Below, one piece after another: positions 37,506-46,917 of a DNA stretch of 64,000 nt. The translations under genes were made by a program, and so were the position numbers. The notes beneath the pieces were generated by a model. That model did no database searches, was not told the origin of the DNA, and worked only from the letters and a program-made list of their open reading frames with translations. This stretch comes from Roseivivax sp. GX 12232. GTDB taxonomy: Bacteria > Pseudomonadota > Alphaproteobacteria > Rhodobacterales > Rhodobacteraceae. How positions within the stretch are numbered: the stretch's first letter is position 1; every line of letters starts with the position of its first letter. Where the stretch lies: the NCBI RefSeq assembly GCF_021272185.1, contig NZ_JAJSEC010000006.1, positions 62,001 to 126,000 on the forward strand, read 5' to 3'.

Positions 37506-38318
37506 CTACTTCAGCCCCAGGACGTCGATCATGTCGTAGAAGCCCGGCGCCTGGCCGACGCCCCAGCGCGCCGCCTTGAGCGCGCCGCGCGCGAAGAGCG
37601 CCCGGTCCGAGGCGACATGGCGCAGGACGATGCGCTCACCGGGGCCCGCGAAGATCACGTCGTGCTCGCCCACGATGTCGCCGCCGCGAATCGCCGTGAA
37701 GCCGATGTCGCCGCGCTTGCGGGCACCGGTGATGCCGTCCCGGCCCCGGTCGGCCACATCGCCCAGCGCCACGCCGCGCCCCTCGGCGGCGGCCTCGCCC
37801 AGCATCAGCGCCGTGCCCGAGGGCGCGTCGACCTTGCGGCTGTGGTGGGCCTCGACCACCTCGATGTCGAAATCGGCGTCGAGCGCCTCGGCGACCTTGC
37901 GGGTCAGCAGCGTCAGAAGGTTCACCCCGAGCGACATATTGCCCGCGCGCACCTGCACCGCGCCCTCGGAGGCGGTGGCCAACTCGTCCAGCTCCTCGTC
38001 AGAAAAGCCGGTGGTGCCGATCACATGCACCATGCCCCGCGCGGCGGCGAGCCGGCCGAAGGCGATGGTGGCGGCAGGCGCGGTGAAGTCGATCACCGCA
38101 TGGGCCTCGGCAAAGGCGGCCTCGGCGTCGTCGGTGACCAGAAGGCCGCTCTCGGCCCCGCCCATGGCCGCACCCAGGTCGCGCCCGACCCAGTCGTGGC
38201 CGCTGCGCTCGACCGCGCCCGACAGCTCCAGCCCATCGGCCTCGGCCAGGGCCCGGACCAGCATCTGCCCCATCCGGCCCGACACGCCGGTGACCACAAC
38301 GCGGGTTGTCTCGCTCAT
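37506..38318 (-). CDS. dapB: 4-Hydroxy-tetrahydrodipicolinate reductase
   Basis: A 270-residue NAD(P)H-dependent enzyme of lysine and diaminopimelate synthesis. The cofactor motif is [18 protein letters not shown]. The signature [19 protein letters not shown], with the catalytic His pair and the Lys, matches DapB. It ends [12 protein letters not shown], as expected. It is divergent from rbfA with an 86-base spacer. The product feeds DapC-like transamination and peptidoglycan. Confidence 0.97.
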   Translation of the reverse strand: MSETTRVVVTGVSGRMGQMLVRALAEADGLELSGAVERSGHDWVGRDLGAAMGGAESGLLVTDDAEAAFAEAHAVIDFTAPAATIAFGRLAAARGMVHVIGTTGFSDEELDELATASEGAVQVRAGNMSLGVNLLTLLTRKVAEALDADFDIEVVEAHHSRKVDAPSGTALMLGEAAAEGRGVALGDVADRGRDGITGARKRGDIGFTAIRGGDIVGEHDVIFAGPGERIVLRHVASDRALFARGALKAARWGVGQAPGFYDMIDVLGLK

Positions 38319-38404
38319 GACTGCTGCCTCTCCTTCGCTCTGCCGCCCCTTTACCGCGCGCCGGGCGGCTTGGCAAAGCCGGGACGAAGGCGTATCTGCG
38401 CCTC

Positions 38405-38800
38405 ATGGCCAAGAACCGCTTCAACGATGGACCCGGACCCAGCCAGCGCCAGCTGCGCGTGGGCGAACTTGTGCGCCGCGCGCTCTCGGACGTGCTGATG
38501 CGCGGCGATCTGCATGATCCCGATCTTGCGGGCATGTCGATCACCGTGGGCGAGGTGCGGGTCTCTCCCGACCTCAAGGTCGCCACCGCCTATGTCGTGC
38601 CGCTGGGCGGGCGCGGGCAGGACACGCTGGTCAAGCTCCTGGCGCGCAACGCCGGAGAGCTGCGCAAGCTGGTGGCCAAGAACGTGAAGCTGAAGTTCGC
38701 GCCCGAGCTGCGCTTCCGTCTCGACGAGACCTTCGACAAGCTCGACGAGACCCGGCGGCTCTTCAACCAGGACGACGTGCGCCGCGACCTGGACGACTGA
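38405..38800 (+). CDS. rbfA: Ribosome-binding factor A
   Basis: A 131-residue KH-fold protein needed for 16S rRNA maturation and cold growth. It starts MAKNRFNDGPGPSQRQLRVG, and has LVRRALSDVLMRGDLHDPDL and VGEVRVSPDLKVATAYVVP, the core of RbfA. FAPELRFRLDETFDKLDE closes the domain. The short acidic tail is typical. It overlaps none but leaves only 4 bases to the next gene. Confidence 0.96.
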   Translation: MAKNRFNDGPGPSQRQLRVGELVRRALSDVLMRGDLHDPDLAGMSITVGEVRVSPDLKVATAYVVPLGGRGQDTLVKLLARNAGELRKLVAKNVKLKFAPELRFRLDETFDKLDETRRLFNQDDVRRDLDD

Positions 38801-38804
38801 CGCG

Positions 38805-39554
38805 ATGCGCTGGCCCGGCCTTCTGTTCCCGCTGATCTTCGGCGCCCTTCCGGCGGCGGCCGAAGAGGCCGTGGACTGCCGCGAGTTCGTCTTCGAGAAC
38901 ACGCCCTACACGCTCTGCCGGGTCGATGCCGCGGCGCAGGACCTGCGGCTCTTTCTCTATGCCGAGGACGGCAAGCCCTACGCCCAGTTCGGGCGGCTCG
39001 ACCAGGCGCTCGGCGCCGAGGAGGGGCGGCTGGCCTTCGCAATGAACGGCGGCATGTATCACCCCGACCGCGCCCCGGTCGGCCATTACATCGAAGAGGG
39101 CGAGGAGCTGCAGCGGCTCATCACCTCGGAGGGGCCGGGCAACTTCGGGCTGCTCCCGAACGGCGTCTTCTGCATCCGCGAGGACCGCGCCGAGGTTATC
39201 GAGACCTCGCGCTACCAGGCCGAGGCGCCCGACTGCCGCTTCGCCACCCAGTCCGGCCCGATGCTGGTGATCGACGGCGAGCTGCATCCCCGCTTCCTGC
39301 CCGACAGCGATAGCCGCTACATCCGCAACGGCGTCGGCAGCAGCGCCGACGGGCGCGAGGTGATCTTCGCGATCTCCAAGCGGCCGGTCACCTTCCACGA
39401 GTTCGGGCGGCTCTACCGCGACGGGCTCGGCATCGACCAGGCGCTGTTTCTCGACGGCAATATCTCGCGGCTCTACGCCCCGGCGCTGAACCGCGCCGAC
39501 ATCGGCCGGCCGATGGGCCCGATCCTGGGCGTGGTGGTGCCCAAGACCCCCTGA
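38805..39554 (+). CDS. Phosphodiester glycosidase (NAGPA-like) family protein
   Basis: A 249-residue exported protein. A signal peptide (MRWPGLLFPLIFGALPAAA) is followed by a NAGPA-type domain: LAFAMNGGMYHPDRAPVGHY, the FATQSGPMLVIDGELHPRF segment and GIDQALFLDGNISRLYAPAL, with the acidic residue of the family. Members remove sugar-phosphate groups from glycoproteins or glycans; the bacterial substrate is unknown. It begins 4 bases after rbfA, so it is co-transcribed with it. Confidence 0.9.
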   Translation: MRWPGLLFPLIFGALPAAAEEAVDCREFVFENTPYTLCRVDAAAQDLRLFLYAEDGKPYAQFGRLDQALGAEEGRLAFAMNGGMYHPDRAPVGHYIEEGEELQRLITSEGPGNFGLLPNGVFCIREDRAEVIETSRYQAEAPDCRFATQSGPMLVIDGELHPRFLPDSDSRYIRNGVGSSADGREVIFAISKRPVTFHEFGRLYRDGLGIDQALFLDGNISRLYAPALNRADIGRPMGPILGVVVPKTP

Positions 39555-39627
39555 GGGGGCCCCGAACTTGCGCTTCCCCCCGCCCCGGCCTAGGTCTCTG
39601 GCCAGGTTGCGACCCCGAGGAGAGCCC

Positions 39628-40974
39628 ATGCCGCATGACCTGTCCCGCCTGACCGAGGCGCTGATCGACGCCGCCCGCAAAGCCGGCGCGGAAAGCGCCG
39701 ATGCCATGGCGGTGGATGGCACCTCGATCAGCGCCGATGTGCGCGGCGGCGCGCTGGAACAGGCCGAACGCTCCGAGGCGGTGGAGATCGGCCTCCGGGT
39801 GCTTCTGGGCCGGCGCTCGGCGACGGTCTCGGCCTCGGACACCCGCCCCGAGACCATGGCTGAGATGGCTGACCGCGCCGTCGCCATGGCCCGCGAGGCG
39901 CCCGAGGACCCGTACATCGGCCTGGCCGATCCCGATCAGCTCGCGCGGGACCTCGACGTCTCGGCGCTGGAGCTGTGCGATCCCGCCGCCGAACCCGATC
40001 CCGCCGCGCTGGAAGAGGACGCCCGCCGCGCCGAGGCCGCGGCGCTGGCGGTCGAGGGCGTGACCCGGATCGACGCCGCCTCGGCGGGCTACGGGGCGAC
40101 CCGGGTGCACCTGGCGGCCTCGAACGGGTTCTCGGGCGGCTACGCGCGCAGCCAGCGCTCGACCTCCTGCGTCGCCATCGCCGGCGAGGGCACCGGCATG
40201 GAGCGCGACTACGACGGCGATTCGCGGGTCTTCCAGTCCGACCTGCGCAGCCCCGAGGAGATCGGCCGCCGCGCCGGGGAGCGCACCGTCGAACGCATGA
40301 ACCCGCGCCGCCCGAAGACCGGCGCCTACCCGGTGCTGTTTGACGAGCGCATCGCCGCCTCGCTGATCGGGCACCTCTTGCAGGCGACCTCGGGCCAGGC
40401 GGTGTCGCGCGGGGCCTCCTGGCTGCGCGACGCGCTGGGGCGCGAGGTGCTGCCGGCCGGGCTGTCGCTGATCGAGGATCCGCACCGCCCCCGCGCCATG
40501 GGCTCGCGGCGCTTCGACGCCGAGGGGCTGCCGACCCGCCGCCGCGCCGTGGTCGAGGCGGGCGTGCTGCAAAGCTACACGCTGGACCTGGCCTGCGCGC
40601 GCAAGCTCGAGCTGGAGCCCACCGCCAATGCCGCGCGGTCGGTCGCCTCGGGCCCCGGGCCCGCCGCCTGGAACGTGGCGCTGACCCAGGGCGCGTCCTC
40701 GCGTGCGGATCTGATCGCGGAGATGGGCACCGGGCTGATCGTCACCTCGATGATCGGCGCGACGATTAATCCCAACACCGGGGATTATTCGCGCGGCGCC
40801 TCGGGCCTCTGGGTCGAGAACGGCGACGTCGTCTACCCGGTCTCGGGCGTGACCGTGGCCGGCAGCCTGCCCGAGATGCTGCGCAGCCTGCGCCCCGCCA
40901 ATGACGCGCGCCCCTGGCTCAGCCGGGTGGTGCCCTCGCTCCTGGTCGAAGGGCTGACCCTTGCCGGAGAGTGA
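39628..40974 (+). CDS. pmbA: TldD/PmbA family metallopeptidase-like protein
   Basis: A 448-residue protein. The start at 39628 follows GAGGAGAGC and gives MPHDLSRLTEALIDAARKAG. Family features include SVEVRGGALEQ-like strands near the N terminus, FDERIAASLIGHLLQATSGQ in the middle, and TSMIGATINPNTGDYSRGASG and NGDVVYPVSGVTVAG at the end. PmbA partners with TldD; the pair degrades unfolded peptides such as microcin precursors. No TldD gene is in the window. The next gene starts inside its last codons. Confidence 0.93.
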   Translation: MPHDLSRLTEALIDAARKAGAESADAMAVDGTSISADVRGGALEQAERSEAVEIGLRVLLGRRSATVSASDTRPETMAEMADRAVAMAREAPEDPYIGLADPDQLARDLDVSALELCDPAAEPDPAALEEDARRAEAAALAVEGVTRIDAASAGYGATRVHLAASNGFSGGYARSQRSTSCVAIAGEGTGMERDYDGDSRVFQSDLRSPEEIGRRAGERTVERMNPRRPKTGAYPVLFDERIAASLIGHLLQATSGQAVSRGASWLRDALGREVLPAGLSLIEDPHRPRAMGSRRFDAEGLPTRRRAVVEAGVLQSYTLDLACARKLELEPTANAARSVASGPGPAAWNVALTQGASSRADLIAEMGTGLIVTSMIGATINPNTGDYSRGASGLWVENGDVVYPVSGVTVAGSLPEMLRSLRPANDARPWLSRVVPSLLVEGLTLAGE

Positions 40975-41746
40975 TCTTGCGCTGCTCACCCGCGCCGCCC
41001 AGGCCGCGGCCGAGGTCGCCACGACCTTCATCGGCGGGCCGCTCGGCACCGAGGAGAAGCCCGACGGCCAGGGCCCGGTGACCGCCGCCGACCTGGCGGT
41101 GAACGAGATCCTCGAGGACACCCTGCGCACCGCGCGGCCGAGCTATGGCTGGCTCTCCGAGGAAAGCCCGCACGACCCGCTGCGGCTGACCTCGCCCGCG
41201 ACCTTCATCATCGACCCGATCGACGGGACGCGCAGCTTCATCGACGGCTCGGACACCTGGGCGCATTCGCTGGCGGTGGCCGAGGCCGGGCGGATCACCG
41301 CGGCGGTGGTCTACCTGCCGATGCGCGACAAGCTCTACACTGCCGAGACGGAGGGCGGGGCGCGGCTGAACGGCGCCCCGATCCGCGCCTCGGGCCGGGC
41401 CGAGATCGCCGGCGCGCAGGTGCTCGCGACCAAGCCCAACGTCGATCCGAAGCATTGGCCCGGCGGGGTGCCGCCCTTCCACCGCGCGCATCGGCCCTCG
41501 CTGGCCTATCGGCTCTGCCTGGTGGCGGATGCCTCCTTCGACGCCATGCTGACCTTCCGCGACGCCTGGGAATGGGACGTGGCCGCCGGCACGCTGATCG
41601 TGGCCGAGGCCGGCGGGCAGGTCTCCGACCGCCAGGGCCAGGCGCTGCGGTTCAACCGCCCCGACGCGCTCCTGCCCGGGATCGTCGCCGCGCCGCCGCC
41701 GCTCTGGCAGGGCACCATGGCCGCGCTGGGGATGCCGGCGGGGTGA
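40961..41746 (+). CDS. Inositol monophosphatase family protein (CysQ-like)
   Basis: A 261-residue phosphatase. The start is a TTG at 40961 (read MPESDLALLTRAAQAAAEV), inside the pmbA tail; no ATG is near. The metal sites are EEKPDGQGPVTAADLAVNE, LSEESPHDP and IIDPIDGTRSFIDGSDTWA; AWEWDVAAGTLIVAEAGGQ closes the active site. This pattern fits 3'(2'),5'-bisphosphate nucleotidase (CysQ) or related IMPase enzymes. About 950 bases without a gene follow, with two repeat copies. Confidence 0.9.
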   Translation: MPESDLALLTRAAQAAAEVATTFIGGPLGTEEKPDGQGPVTAADLAVNEILEDTLRTARPSYGWLSEESPHDPLRLTSPATFIIDPIDGTRSFIDGSDTWAHSLAVAEAGRITAAVVYLPMRDKLYTAETEGGARLNGAPIRASGRAEIAGAQVLATKPNVDPKHWPGGVPPFHRAHRPSLAYRLCLVADASFDAMLTFRDAWEWDVAAGTLIVAEAGGQVSDRQGQALRFNRPDALLPGIVAAPPPLWQGTMAALGMPAG

Positions 41747-41961
41747 GGGCTGGTGGGGGATGGCTGCTGTCGGCCCTGCTTTGCACATCTTCTTGAAGGG
41801 CGCGCTGGGGAAGCGGGCGGGGTGAGCGTGGCGCGATGCGGGCGCTATCGAACCGCCTTCCACACTTCCTCCCAAAAAGAAGGCACCGCTATCCCCGGCA
41901 GTTCTCCCTTTCCCGGAGAGAAGTCGCCGGGATCACGCCTCCTCTCAGCCCTCCCCAACAG

Positions 41962-42126
41962 AGGGCGCGCGCCGGACCGGGGGCCGGCGCTTCTGACCTC
42001 TGGGCTACGCGTTTTATGGCAGCAAGGTCAGGACGCGCTGTGAGCTATGCACGCCACTCGTACGAGCGCCGGCCCATCGGGCCGGTCCGGCGCGCGCCCG
42101 GCACCTTCGGTGCTATTCGGGCGCAA
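41962..42126 (-). repeat. 165-bp dispersed repeat, copy C
   Basis: A copy in reverse orientation. Read on the minus strand it has hairpin 1 GCACC-GAA-GGTGC, hairpin 2 with loop GAT (subfamily II), CTGACCTTG at offset 95, and a perfect stem CTGACCT/AGGTCAG. It lies 215 bases after the CysQ-like gene and 161 bases before copy D. Confidence 0.92.
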
Positions 42127-42287
42127 GAGGGGCGCGTCGTTCATGTCAGGGCGATGGTTTTGCGGGCCCGGGAGTGTCCCCAGAACCCGGCAACGACAAC
42201 TCCCGCAGCAAACGGCTTCGGAAACCACGACACCTATCGGCATCGCTCACCGCTCCAACCCTTCCCCCTCTCAACCCCGCGCACCAG

Positions 42288-42452
42288 AGGGCGCGCGCCG
42301 GTCCGGGGGCCGGCGCTCCTGACCTCTGGGCTACGCGCTTTATGGCAGCAAGGTCAGGACACGCTGTGAGCTAGGCACGCCACTCGTAGGAGCGCCGGCC
42401 CATCGGGCCGGTCCGGCGCGCGCCCGGCACCTTCGGTGCTGTTCGGGCGCAA
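42288..42452 (-). repeat. 165-bp dispersed repeat, copy D
   Basis: Reverse orientation, same as copy C and nearest to it in sequence, so the two look like a tandem duplication. It has a 9-bp third stem TCCTGACCT/AGGTCAGGA and loop GAT. The terminal arm has one mismatch. Frames that are open in other copies carry TAG stops here. Confidence 0.92.
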
Positions 42453-42693
42453 GTCGGGCGCGGGGTGGTTGGGGTGGTGCGAGGGAGCAGACGGGCAGAT
42501 CGGCTCGCCAAGACCACCCGCCAGACCGCTTCCCCCAACCGAGACACCTCCTCGCACCGCCCTCCCCGCACACTCCGCCAGCCCAACCGCCACCCCCCAT
42601 CCCCCCGCACGCCTTGCCTTTCCACGCGGGCCTGTCCTAATCGGGCGCAGCGTCACCCCGGCCCAAACCCTCGGCAAAGGAGCCTCACGCCCC
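42453..42693. other. C-rich leader before DUF4170 gene
   Basis: 240 bases with no gene. The plus strand is C-rich and G-poor over about 42500-42640. The ribosome site AAAGGAGCC lies 11 bases before the DUF4170 ATG. No clear promoter was found. Confidence 0.45.
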
Positions 42694-42933
42694 ATGCAAC
42701 GCCTTCACCTGGTCTTCGGCGGCGAGCTCGTCGATCCGCAGAAAACCCAGTTCCGCAATGTCGACGACATCCATGTCGTGGGCATCTTCCCCGATTACGC
42801 CACCGCCTATGACGCCTGGAAGCGCGAGGCGCAGCGCACCGTGGACAACGCCCATATGCGCTATTTCATCGCCCATCTGCATCGCCTCCGCGACGAGGAG
42901 CGCGAGGTCTCCCCGACCGAGGAGCTGGGCTGA
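42694..42933 (+). CDS. DUF4170 domain protein
   Basis: A 79-residue cytosolic protein: MQRLHLVFGGELVDPQKTQF, then VVGIFPDYATAYDAWKREAQ and AHMRYFIAHLHRLRDEE, which is the DUF4170 pattern. The family is alphaproteobacterial, of unknown function, and typically lies before the KDO transferase and lpxK genes, as here. AAAGGAGCC is a strong ribosome site. It may modulate lipid A assembly; that is inference from position only. Confidence 0.9.
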   Translation: MQRLHLVFGGELVDPQKTQFRNVDDIHVVGIFPDYATAYDAWKREAQRTVDNAHMRYFIAHLHRLRDEEREVSPTEELG

Positions 42934-42949
42934 GGCCCGAGGCCCGCGC

Positions 42950-44188
42950 ATGTCCCGCCGCCCCTTCTCCCTCTCGGCCTACCTGGCGCTGGTCCGGCCC
43001 GCAGAGCCGCGCCCCGGCAGCGGCCCGGAGAGCGCGGGCACGGGCGCGGGCGCGCCCCCGGGCGCACGGCCCCCGGGGCGGATCCTCTGGCTGCATGCGG
43101 CCAGCCGCGAGGACCGCCCGGCGCTGGCCGCGCTGGCGCCCCGGCTCCTGCAACAGATGCCCGAGCTGAACATCCTCAGGACCGGCGCCTGGGACGGCGA
43201 GGAGACCGCCGCCCTACCCGAGGACAGCCTGCCCCAGGCCCGCGCCTTCCTGACCCATTGGCGGCCCGACCTGATGGTCTGGGCAGGCCACGCCCTGCGG
43301 CCCGCGCTCATGGAGGCGGTCCATCACGCCCGGCTGCCGGCGATCCTCGTCAACGCCGAGGACACGCCTTTCACCACGCCCGCGCCGCGCTGGCTGCCCG
43401 ATGCGGCCCCCGCCGCGCTGGCGCGCTTCTCGGACATCTTCTGCGCCACCCGCGAGGCCGAGCGGCGGGTGCGCCGGCTCGCCCTGCCCGGCCCCCGGAT
43501 CGAGCGCAGCGGCGCGCTCAGCGCCGCGCCGCCGCCGCTCGACTGCGCGCCCGAAAGCCACGAAGAGGTCGCCACGGCCCTCGGCGGCCGCCCGGTCTGG
43601 CTGGCTGCCCGGGCCCGCGCCGACGAGATGCGGCGGATCTTCGACGCCCATGTCTCGGCCTCGCGGCTGGCCCACCGGCTGCTTCTGGTGGTCGTGCCAG
43701 AGCGCCCCGAGGACGCCGAGGCCGCCCGCGCCGCCGCCGAGGCCACGGGCCTGCGCGCCGCGCGCTGGGAGGCCGGAGAGATGCCCGACGACATGACCCA
43801 GATCCTGCTGGTCGAGGGCACCGAGGAGCTGGGACTCTGGTATCGCGTCGCGCCCCTGGCCTTCCTCGGCGGCTCGCTGGCGCCGCGCCACGGCGGCACC
43901 GACCCGCTCGAGGCCGCGGCGCTCGGCTCGGCCATCCTTTATGGGCCGAACGTCGGGCGCCACCTCGGCACCTATTCGCGGCTGGTCGAGGCCGGCGCCG
44001 CGCGAATCGTGCGTGACGCGCATTCGCTGGCCTCGGCGGTCTCGCATCTGATCGCCCCGGACCGCGCCGCGGCCATGGCCCATGCGGGCTGGGACGTGGT
44101 CACCTCGGGGGCCAAAACCGAGGACCGGATCGTCGCCCGCATCGCCGAGCTTCTGGACGACCGCCCGCCCGAGGAAGGAGAGCCCTGA
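42950..44188 (+). CDS. KDO-transferase (WaaA/KdtA) family protein, divergent N-terminal half
   Basis: A 412-residue GT-B glycosyltransferase. The ATG at 42950 gives [20 protein letters not shown]; the frame upstream is the DUF4170 shadow. The C-terminal donor half keeps [20 protein letters not shown] and [20 protein letters not shown], as in WaaA. The N-terminal acceptor half is altered: [11 protein letters not shown] replaces the H-x-x-S-x-G-E site of the catalytic Glu, and [12 protein letters not shown] replaces the METELWPNL motif. It starts 16 bases after DUF4170 and overlaps lpxK by one base. Lipid-IVA KDO transfer is the context guess; the specificity may differ. Confidence 0.8.
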   Translation: MSRRPFSLSAYLALVRPAEPRPGSGPESAGTGAGAPPGARPPGRILWLHAASREDRPALAALAPRLLQQMPELNILRTGAWDGEETAALPEDSLPQARAFLTHWRPDLMVWAGHALRPALMEAVHHARLPAILVNAEDTPFTTPAPRWLPDAAPAALARFSDIFCATREAERRVRRLALPGPRIERSGALSAAPPPLDCAPESHEEVATALGGRPVWLAARARADEMRRIFDAHVSASRLAHRLLLVVVPERPEDAEAARAAAEATGLRAARWEAGEMPDDMTQILLVEGTEELGLWYRVAPLAFLGGSLAPRHGGTDPLEAAALGSAILYGPNVGRHLGTYSRLVEAGAARIVRDAHSLASAVSHLIAPDRAAAMAHAGWDVVTSGAKTEDRIVARIAELLDDRPPEEGEP

Positions 44189-45174
44189 TGCGCGCGCCGC
44201 TTTTCTGGGACAACCCGCCCGCGACCCCGGGCCTCCGGGCCCGCGCGCTGGCGCCTCTCGGGGCGCTGACCGCCTGGGCCACGGCGCGCCGCGTCGCGCG
44301 CCCCGGGCTGCGCCTGCCGGTGCCGGTGATCTGCGTCGGCAACCTCAGCGCCGGGGGCACCGGCAAGACGCCCACGGTCATGGAGCTGATCCAGCGGCTG
44401 ACCAGCCGGGGCGTGACCCCGCATGTGGTCTCGCGCGGGTATGGCGGCAGCGAGGCCGGGCCCCTGCGCGTCGATCCGGCCCGCCACAGCGCCCGCGAGG
44501 TGGGCGACGAGCCGCTCCTGCTGGCCGCCTTCGGGCCGGTCTGGGTGGCGCGCGACCGGGCGGAAGGCGCCAAGGCGGCGGTGGCTGAGGGCGCCGGAGT
44601 GATCCTGCTGGATGACGGCTTTCAGAACCCGGCGCTGGCAAAAGACCTTTCGATCGTGGTGGCCGATGCGGCGCAGGGCTTCGGCAACGGGCGCTGCCTG
44701 CCCGCGGGGCCGCTGCGCGAGCCGGTCGCCACGGGGCTGGCCCGGGCGGACCTCCTGCTTACCATCGGCGGACCCGAGGCGCAGGCGGGCTTCGACGCCA
44801 CCTGGGGGCGAAGCGCCCCTCTGCCGCGGCTCCGGGGCGCGCTGGCGCCGCTCAAAACCGGCATGCCCTGGGAAGGTCTGCCGGCGCTGGCCTTCGCCGG
44901 CATCGGCTACCCGGAGAAATTCTTCCGCACCCTGCGCGGCCTCGGCGTCGATCTTTTGCGCGCCGAGGCGCTCGAGGATCACCAGCCGCTGACGCCCGCG
45001 CTCATGGCCCGGCTCGAGGCCGAGGCCCGCGCCCAGGGCGCTCAGCTCGTCACCACCGAGAAGGACGCCGTGCGGCTGCCGCAGGACTTTCGGATGAAGG
45101 TGCTGACCCTGCCGGTGCGGCTGGAGCTGACCGAGGACGCGCCCCTCGAGGCGGCGCTCGACGCGCTCTTCTGA
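44188..45174 (+). CDS. lpxK: Tetraacyldisaccharide 4'-kinase
   Basis: A 328-residue membrane-associated kinase that adds the 4'-phosphate of lipid A. The P-loop is [20 protein letters not shown] (about residue 50). [39 protein letters not shown] and [14 protein letters not shown] match LpxK. A hydrophobic N-terminal helix anchors it. Its ATG overlaps the previous stop (TGATG), so it is translated with the KDO-transferase homologue. Confidence 0.95.
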   Translation: MRAPLFWDNPPATPGLRARALAPLGALTAWATARRVARPGLRLPVPVICVGNLSAGGTGKTPTVMELIQRLTSRGVTPHVVSRGYGGSEAGPLRVDPARHSAREVGDEPLLLAAFGPVWVARDRAEGAKAAVAEGAGVILLDDGFQNPALAKDLSIVVADAAQGFGNGRCLPAGPLREPVATGLARADLLLTIGGPEAQAGFDATWGRSAPLPRLRGALAPLKTGMPWEGLPALAFAGIGYPEKFFRTLRGLGVDLLRAEALEDHQPLTPALMARLEAEARAQGAQLVTTEKDAVRLPQDFRMKVLTLPVRLELTEDAPLEAALDALF

Positions 45175-46038
45175 TCACTCGGCGGCGAGCCCCGGGGCCT
45201 CCTCGGCGCGAATCGTCGCGATTTCGGCGATGACCCCGCGCAGGAGCTTGCGGAAGGCGTGGAAATTCGCGCTCGGGCGGATCGCGCGTTCGTCCATGTA
45301 GACGGCGCGGTCGATCTCGATCTGCACCGCGTGCTGGCCGCGCGCGGGCCGGCCGTAGTGCTGGGTGCTGTAAGCCCCGGCGAAGGGCGTGTTGCGGGCC
45401 ACGACCAGTCCGGCGTGGGAAAAGGCCGCCTCGATCCGGTCGACGATGTCGCCATCCGCCGAGGCGCCGAAACGGTCGCCGATCACGATCTCGGGACGCA
45501 CCCCGCTGGAACGCGCCGCCCCGTCGGCGGCCTCGTGCGGCATGGAGTGGCAATCGACGAGAATCGCCGCGCCGAAGCCTGCCTGCGCCTCGTCGAGCAA
45601 GGCCTGGAGCTGGGCGTGATAGGGCCGCCAGTAGCCCGCGATGCGGCGGTCGGCCTCGGCCATGGGCAGCTTGCCGCGGTAGATCGCGCGGCCATTGGCC
45701 ACCACGCGCGGCACCACGCCAAGCCCCGAGGCCACCCGCGGGTTGTGGCCGATCCGCCGCACCCCTTCAATCAGCGCGGGGTCAAGCTCGTCGGGCGCGC
45801 GGTTGAGATCGACGAAGGCGCGCGGCGCCCCGGCCTTGAGGAAGGGCGCGCCGTAATCAGGCGCCCCGTCGAAGAGCCGGTCGACATAGGCGTCCTCGGA
45901 GGAGCGGATGGCGTGTTCGTCCAGCACGGTATGGCGCAGGAAGGACCAGGGATAGTCGCGCGCCGAATGCGGCGAGGCAAAGACCACGCAGGATGTCAGC
46001 GCCTCGGGGCGGTATAACTGGAAGGCCGATTTCGGCAT
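45175..46038 (-). CDS. N-formylglutamate amidohydrolase family protein
   Basis: A 287-residue zinc amidohydrolase of the HutG-like family. It has VFASPHSARDYPWSFLRHTV, then DRLFDGAPDYGAPFLKAGAP, LNRAPDELDPALIEG, and ILVDCHSMPHEAADGA, the metal/His motif. Such enzymes free glutamate from N-formylglutamate in histidine breakdown, but no other hut gene is near, so the real substrate may be another N-acyl amino acid. It converges on lpxK with no spacer. Confidence 0.9.
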   Translation of the reverse strand: MPKSAFQLYRPEALTSCVVFASPHSARDYPWSFLRHTVLDEHAIRSSEDAYVDRLFDGAPDYGAPFLKAGAPRAFVDLNRAPDELDPALIEGVRRIGHNPRVASGLGVVPRVVANGRAIYRGKLPMAEADRRIAGYWRPYHAQLQALLDEAQAGFGAAILVDCHSMPHEAADGAARSSGVRPEIVIGDRFGASADGDIVDRIEAAFSHAGLVVARNTPFAGAYSTQHYGRPARGQHAVQIEIDRAVYMDERAIRPSANFHAFRKLLRGVIAEIATIRAEEAPGLAAE

Positions 46039-46095
46039 CTCTGCTCCTCGCGGTCAGGCTTAAGATAGACCGAATTTTTCTAGGTCCAAAAGCCC

Positions 46096-46124
46096 TTGAT
46101 CTCCGCTCCGACTCCTTTTAAAGA
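46096..46124 (+). promoter_or_regulatory. Putative sigma-70 promoter for tRNA-Val
   Basis: TTGATC (46096-46101), 17 bases, then TAAAGA (46119-46124). It points at the tRNA and would give about 70 bases of leader. It is a good match in an otherwise GC-rich area. Confidence 0.55.
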
Positions 46125-46198
46125 CCCGTCCACCGGCGCGGGGCCATCCGCGCCCCTTTCGTTTAAGGGGCACGTTTCCGATGGCGCGGGGTCGGTAA

Positions 46199-46273
<75 letters not shown>

Positions 46274-46358
46274 TGGAATTTACCGCCCCCGGCGCAGGTG
46301 CCAGGGGTGCAACGCAACCCCAAGGCGCGCCTGGCGCCGCGACAAGAGGAGAAGACCG

Positions 46359-46484
46359 ATGAAGGTTCGGAATTCGCTTCGCTCGCTCAAGTCCCGCCAT
46401 CGCGACTGCCGCGTTGTGCGCCGGAAGGGCCGAGTCTACGTGATCAACAAGACCCAGCGTCGTTTCAAGGCCCGCCAGGGCTGA
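46359..46484 (+). CDS. rpmJ: 50S ribosomal protein bL36
   Basis: A 41-residue protein, too short for most automatic lists. It reads [20 protein letters not shown], then [21 protein letters not shown], matching the longer bL36 paralogue of proteobacteria that lacks the full zinc Cys set (it has only one Cys here). GAGGAGAAGACC gives a strong ribosome site. It lies 85 bases after tRNA-Val and could be co-transcribed. A strong terminator follows. Confidence 0.96.
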   Translation: MKVRNSLRSLKSRHRDCRVVRRKGRVYVINKTQRRFKARQG

Positions 46485-46508
46485 TCCGACCGGATCTTGC
46501 GAGTTGAG

Positions 46509-46544
46509 AAAGCCGTGCCCCGCCGGGCGCGGCTTTTTCTTTTG
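46509..46544 (+). terminator. Strong Rho-independent terminator after rpmJ
   Basis: Arms AAAGCCGTGCCC and GGGCGCGGCTTT (12 bp, one G-U pair) with loop CGCC, then TTCTTTTG. It starts 25 bases after the rpmJ stop. Confidence 0.93.
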
Positions 46545-46635
46545 GCGGTGGTGGGGTCTTGAGGACGTTGGTTGTTGGCACGAGCTTCGGGGTCGCAACT
46601 CCTACCGCCACACTTCCCCCGACGCACGCCCCCAC

Positions 46636-46800
46636 TTGCGCCCGAATAGCATCGAAGATGCCGGGCGCGCGCCGGACCGGCCCGATGGGCCGGCGCTCCT
46701 CGAAGCGGCGCGCATAGCTCACATCCAGCCCTGACCTTGCCGCCATAAAGCGCTTGGCTCCACGCTCAGCAGCGCCGCCCCCCGGCCCGCCGCGCGCCCT
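46636..46800 (+). repeat. 165-bp dispersed repeat, copy E
   Basis: Subfamily II copy (loop GAT). Hairpin 1 is GCATC-GAA-GATGC, a paired change from GCACC/GGTGC. CTGACCTTG is at offset 95. The third stem is lost and the terminal arm is weakened. It lies between the convergent rpmJ and the PG-binding gene. Confidence 0.9.
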
Positions 46801-46917
46801 CCGTCGCGACAAGCCACGGGCCGGGTGGTCGTCGGGCCCCATAGCGCCGAGCCTACACACTCGACGCACCCAGCCTCGCCGCTTGGAGACGGCACCTCCC
46901 GACGGGGCGCCGCCCCC

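Noticed and set aside
41962..42452. 165-bp repeats as an insertion sequence
   Set aside because: They are far too short for a transposase and no target-site duplication is seen at the flanks. A transposase-dependent MITE is still possible but not shown.
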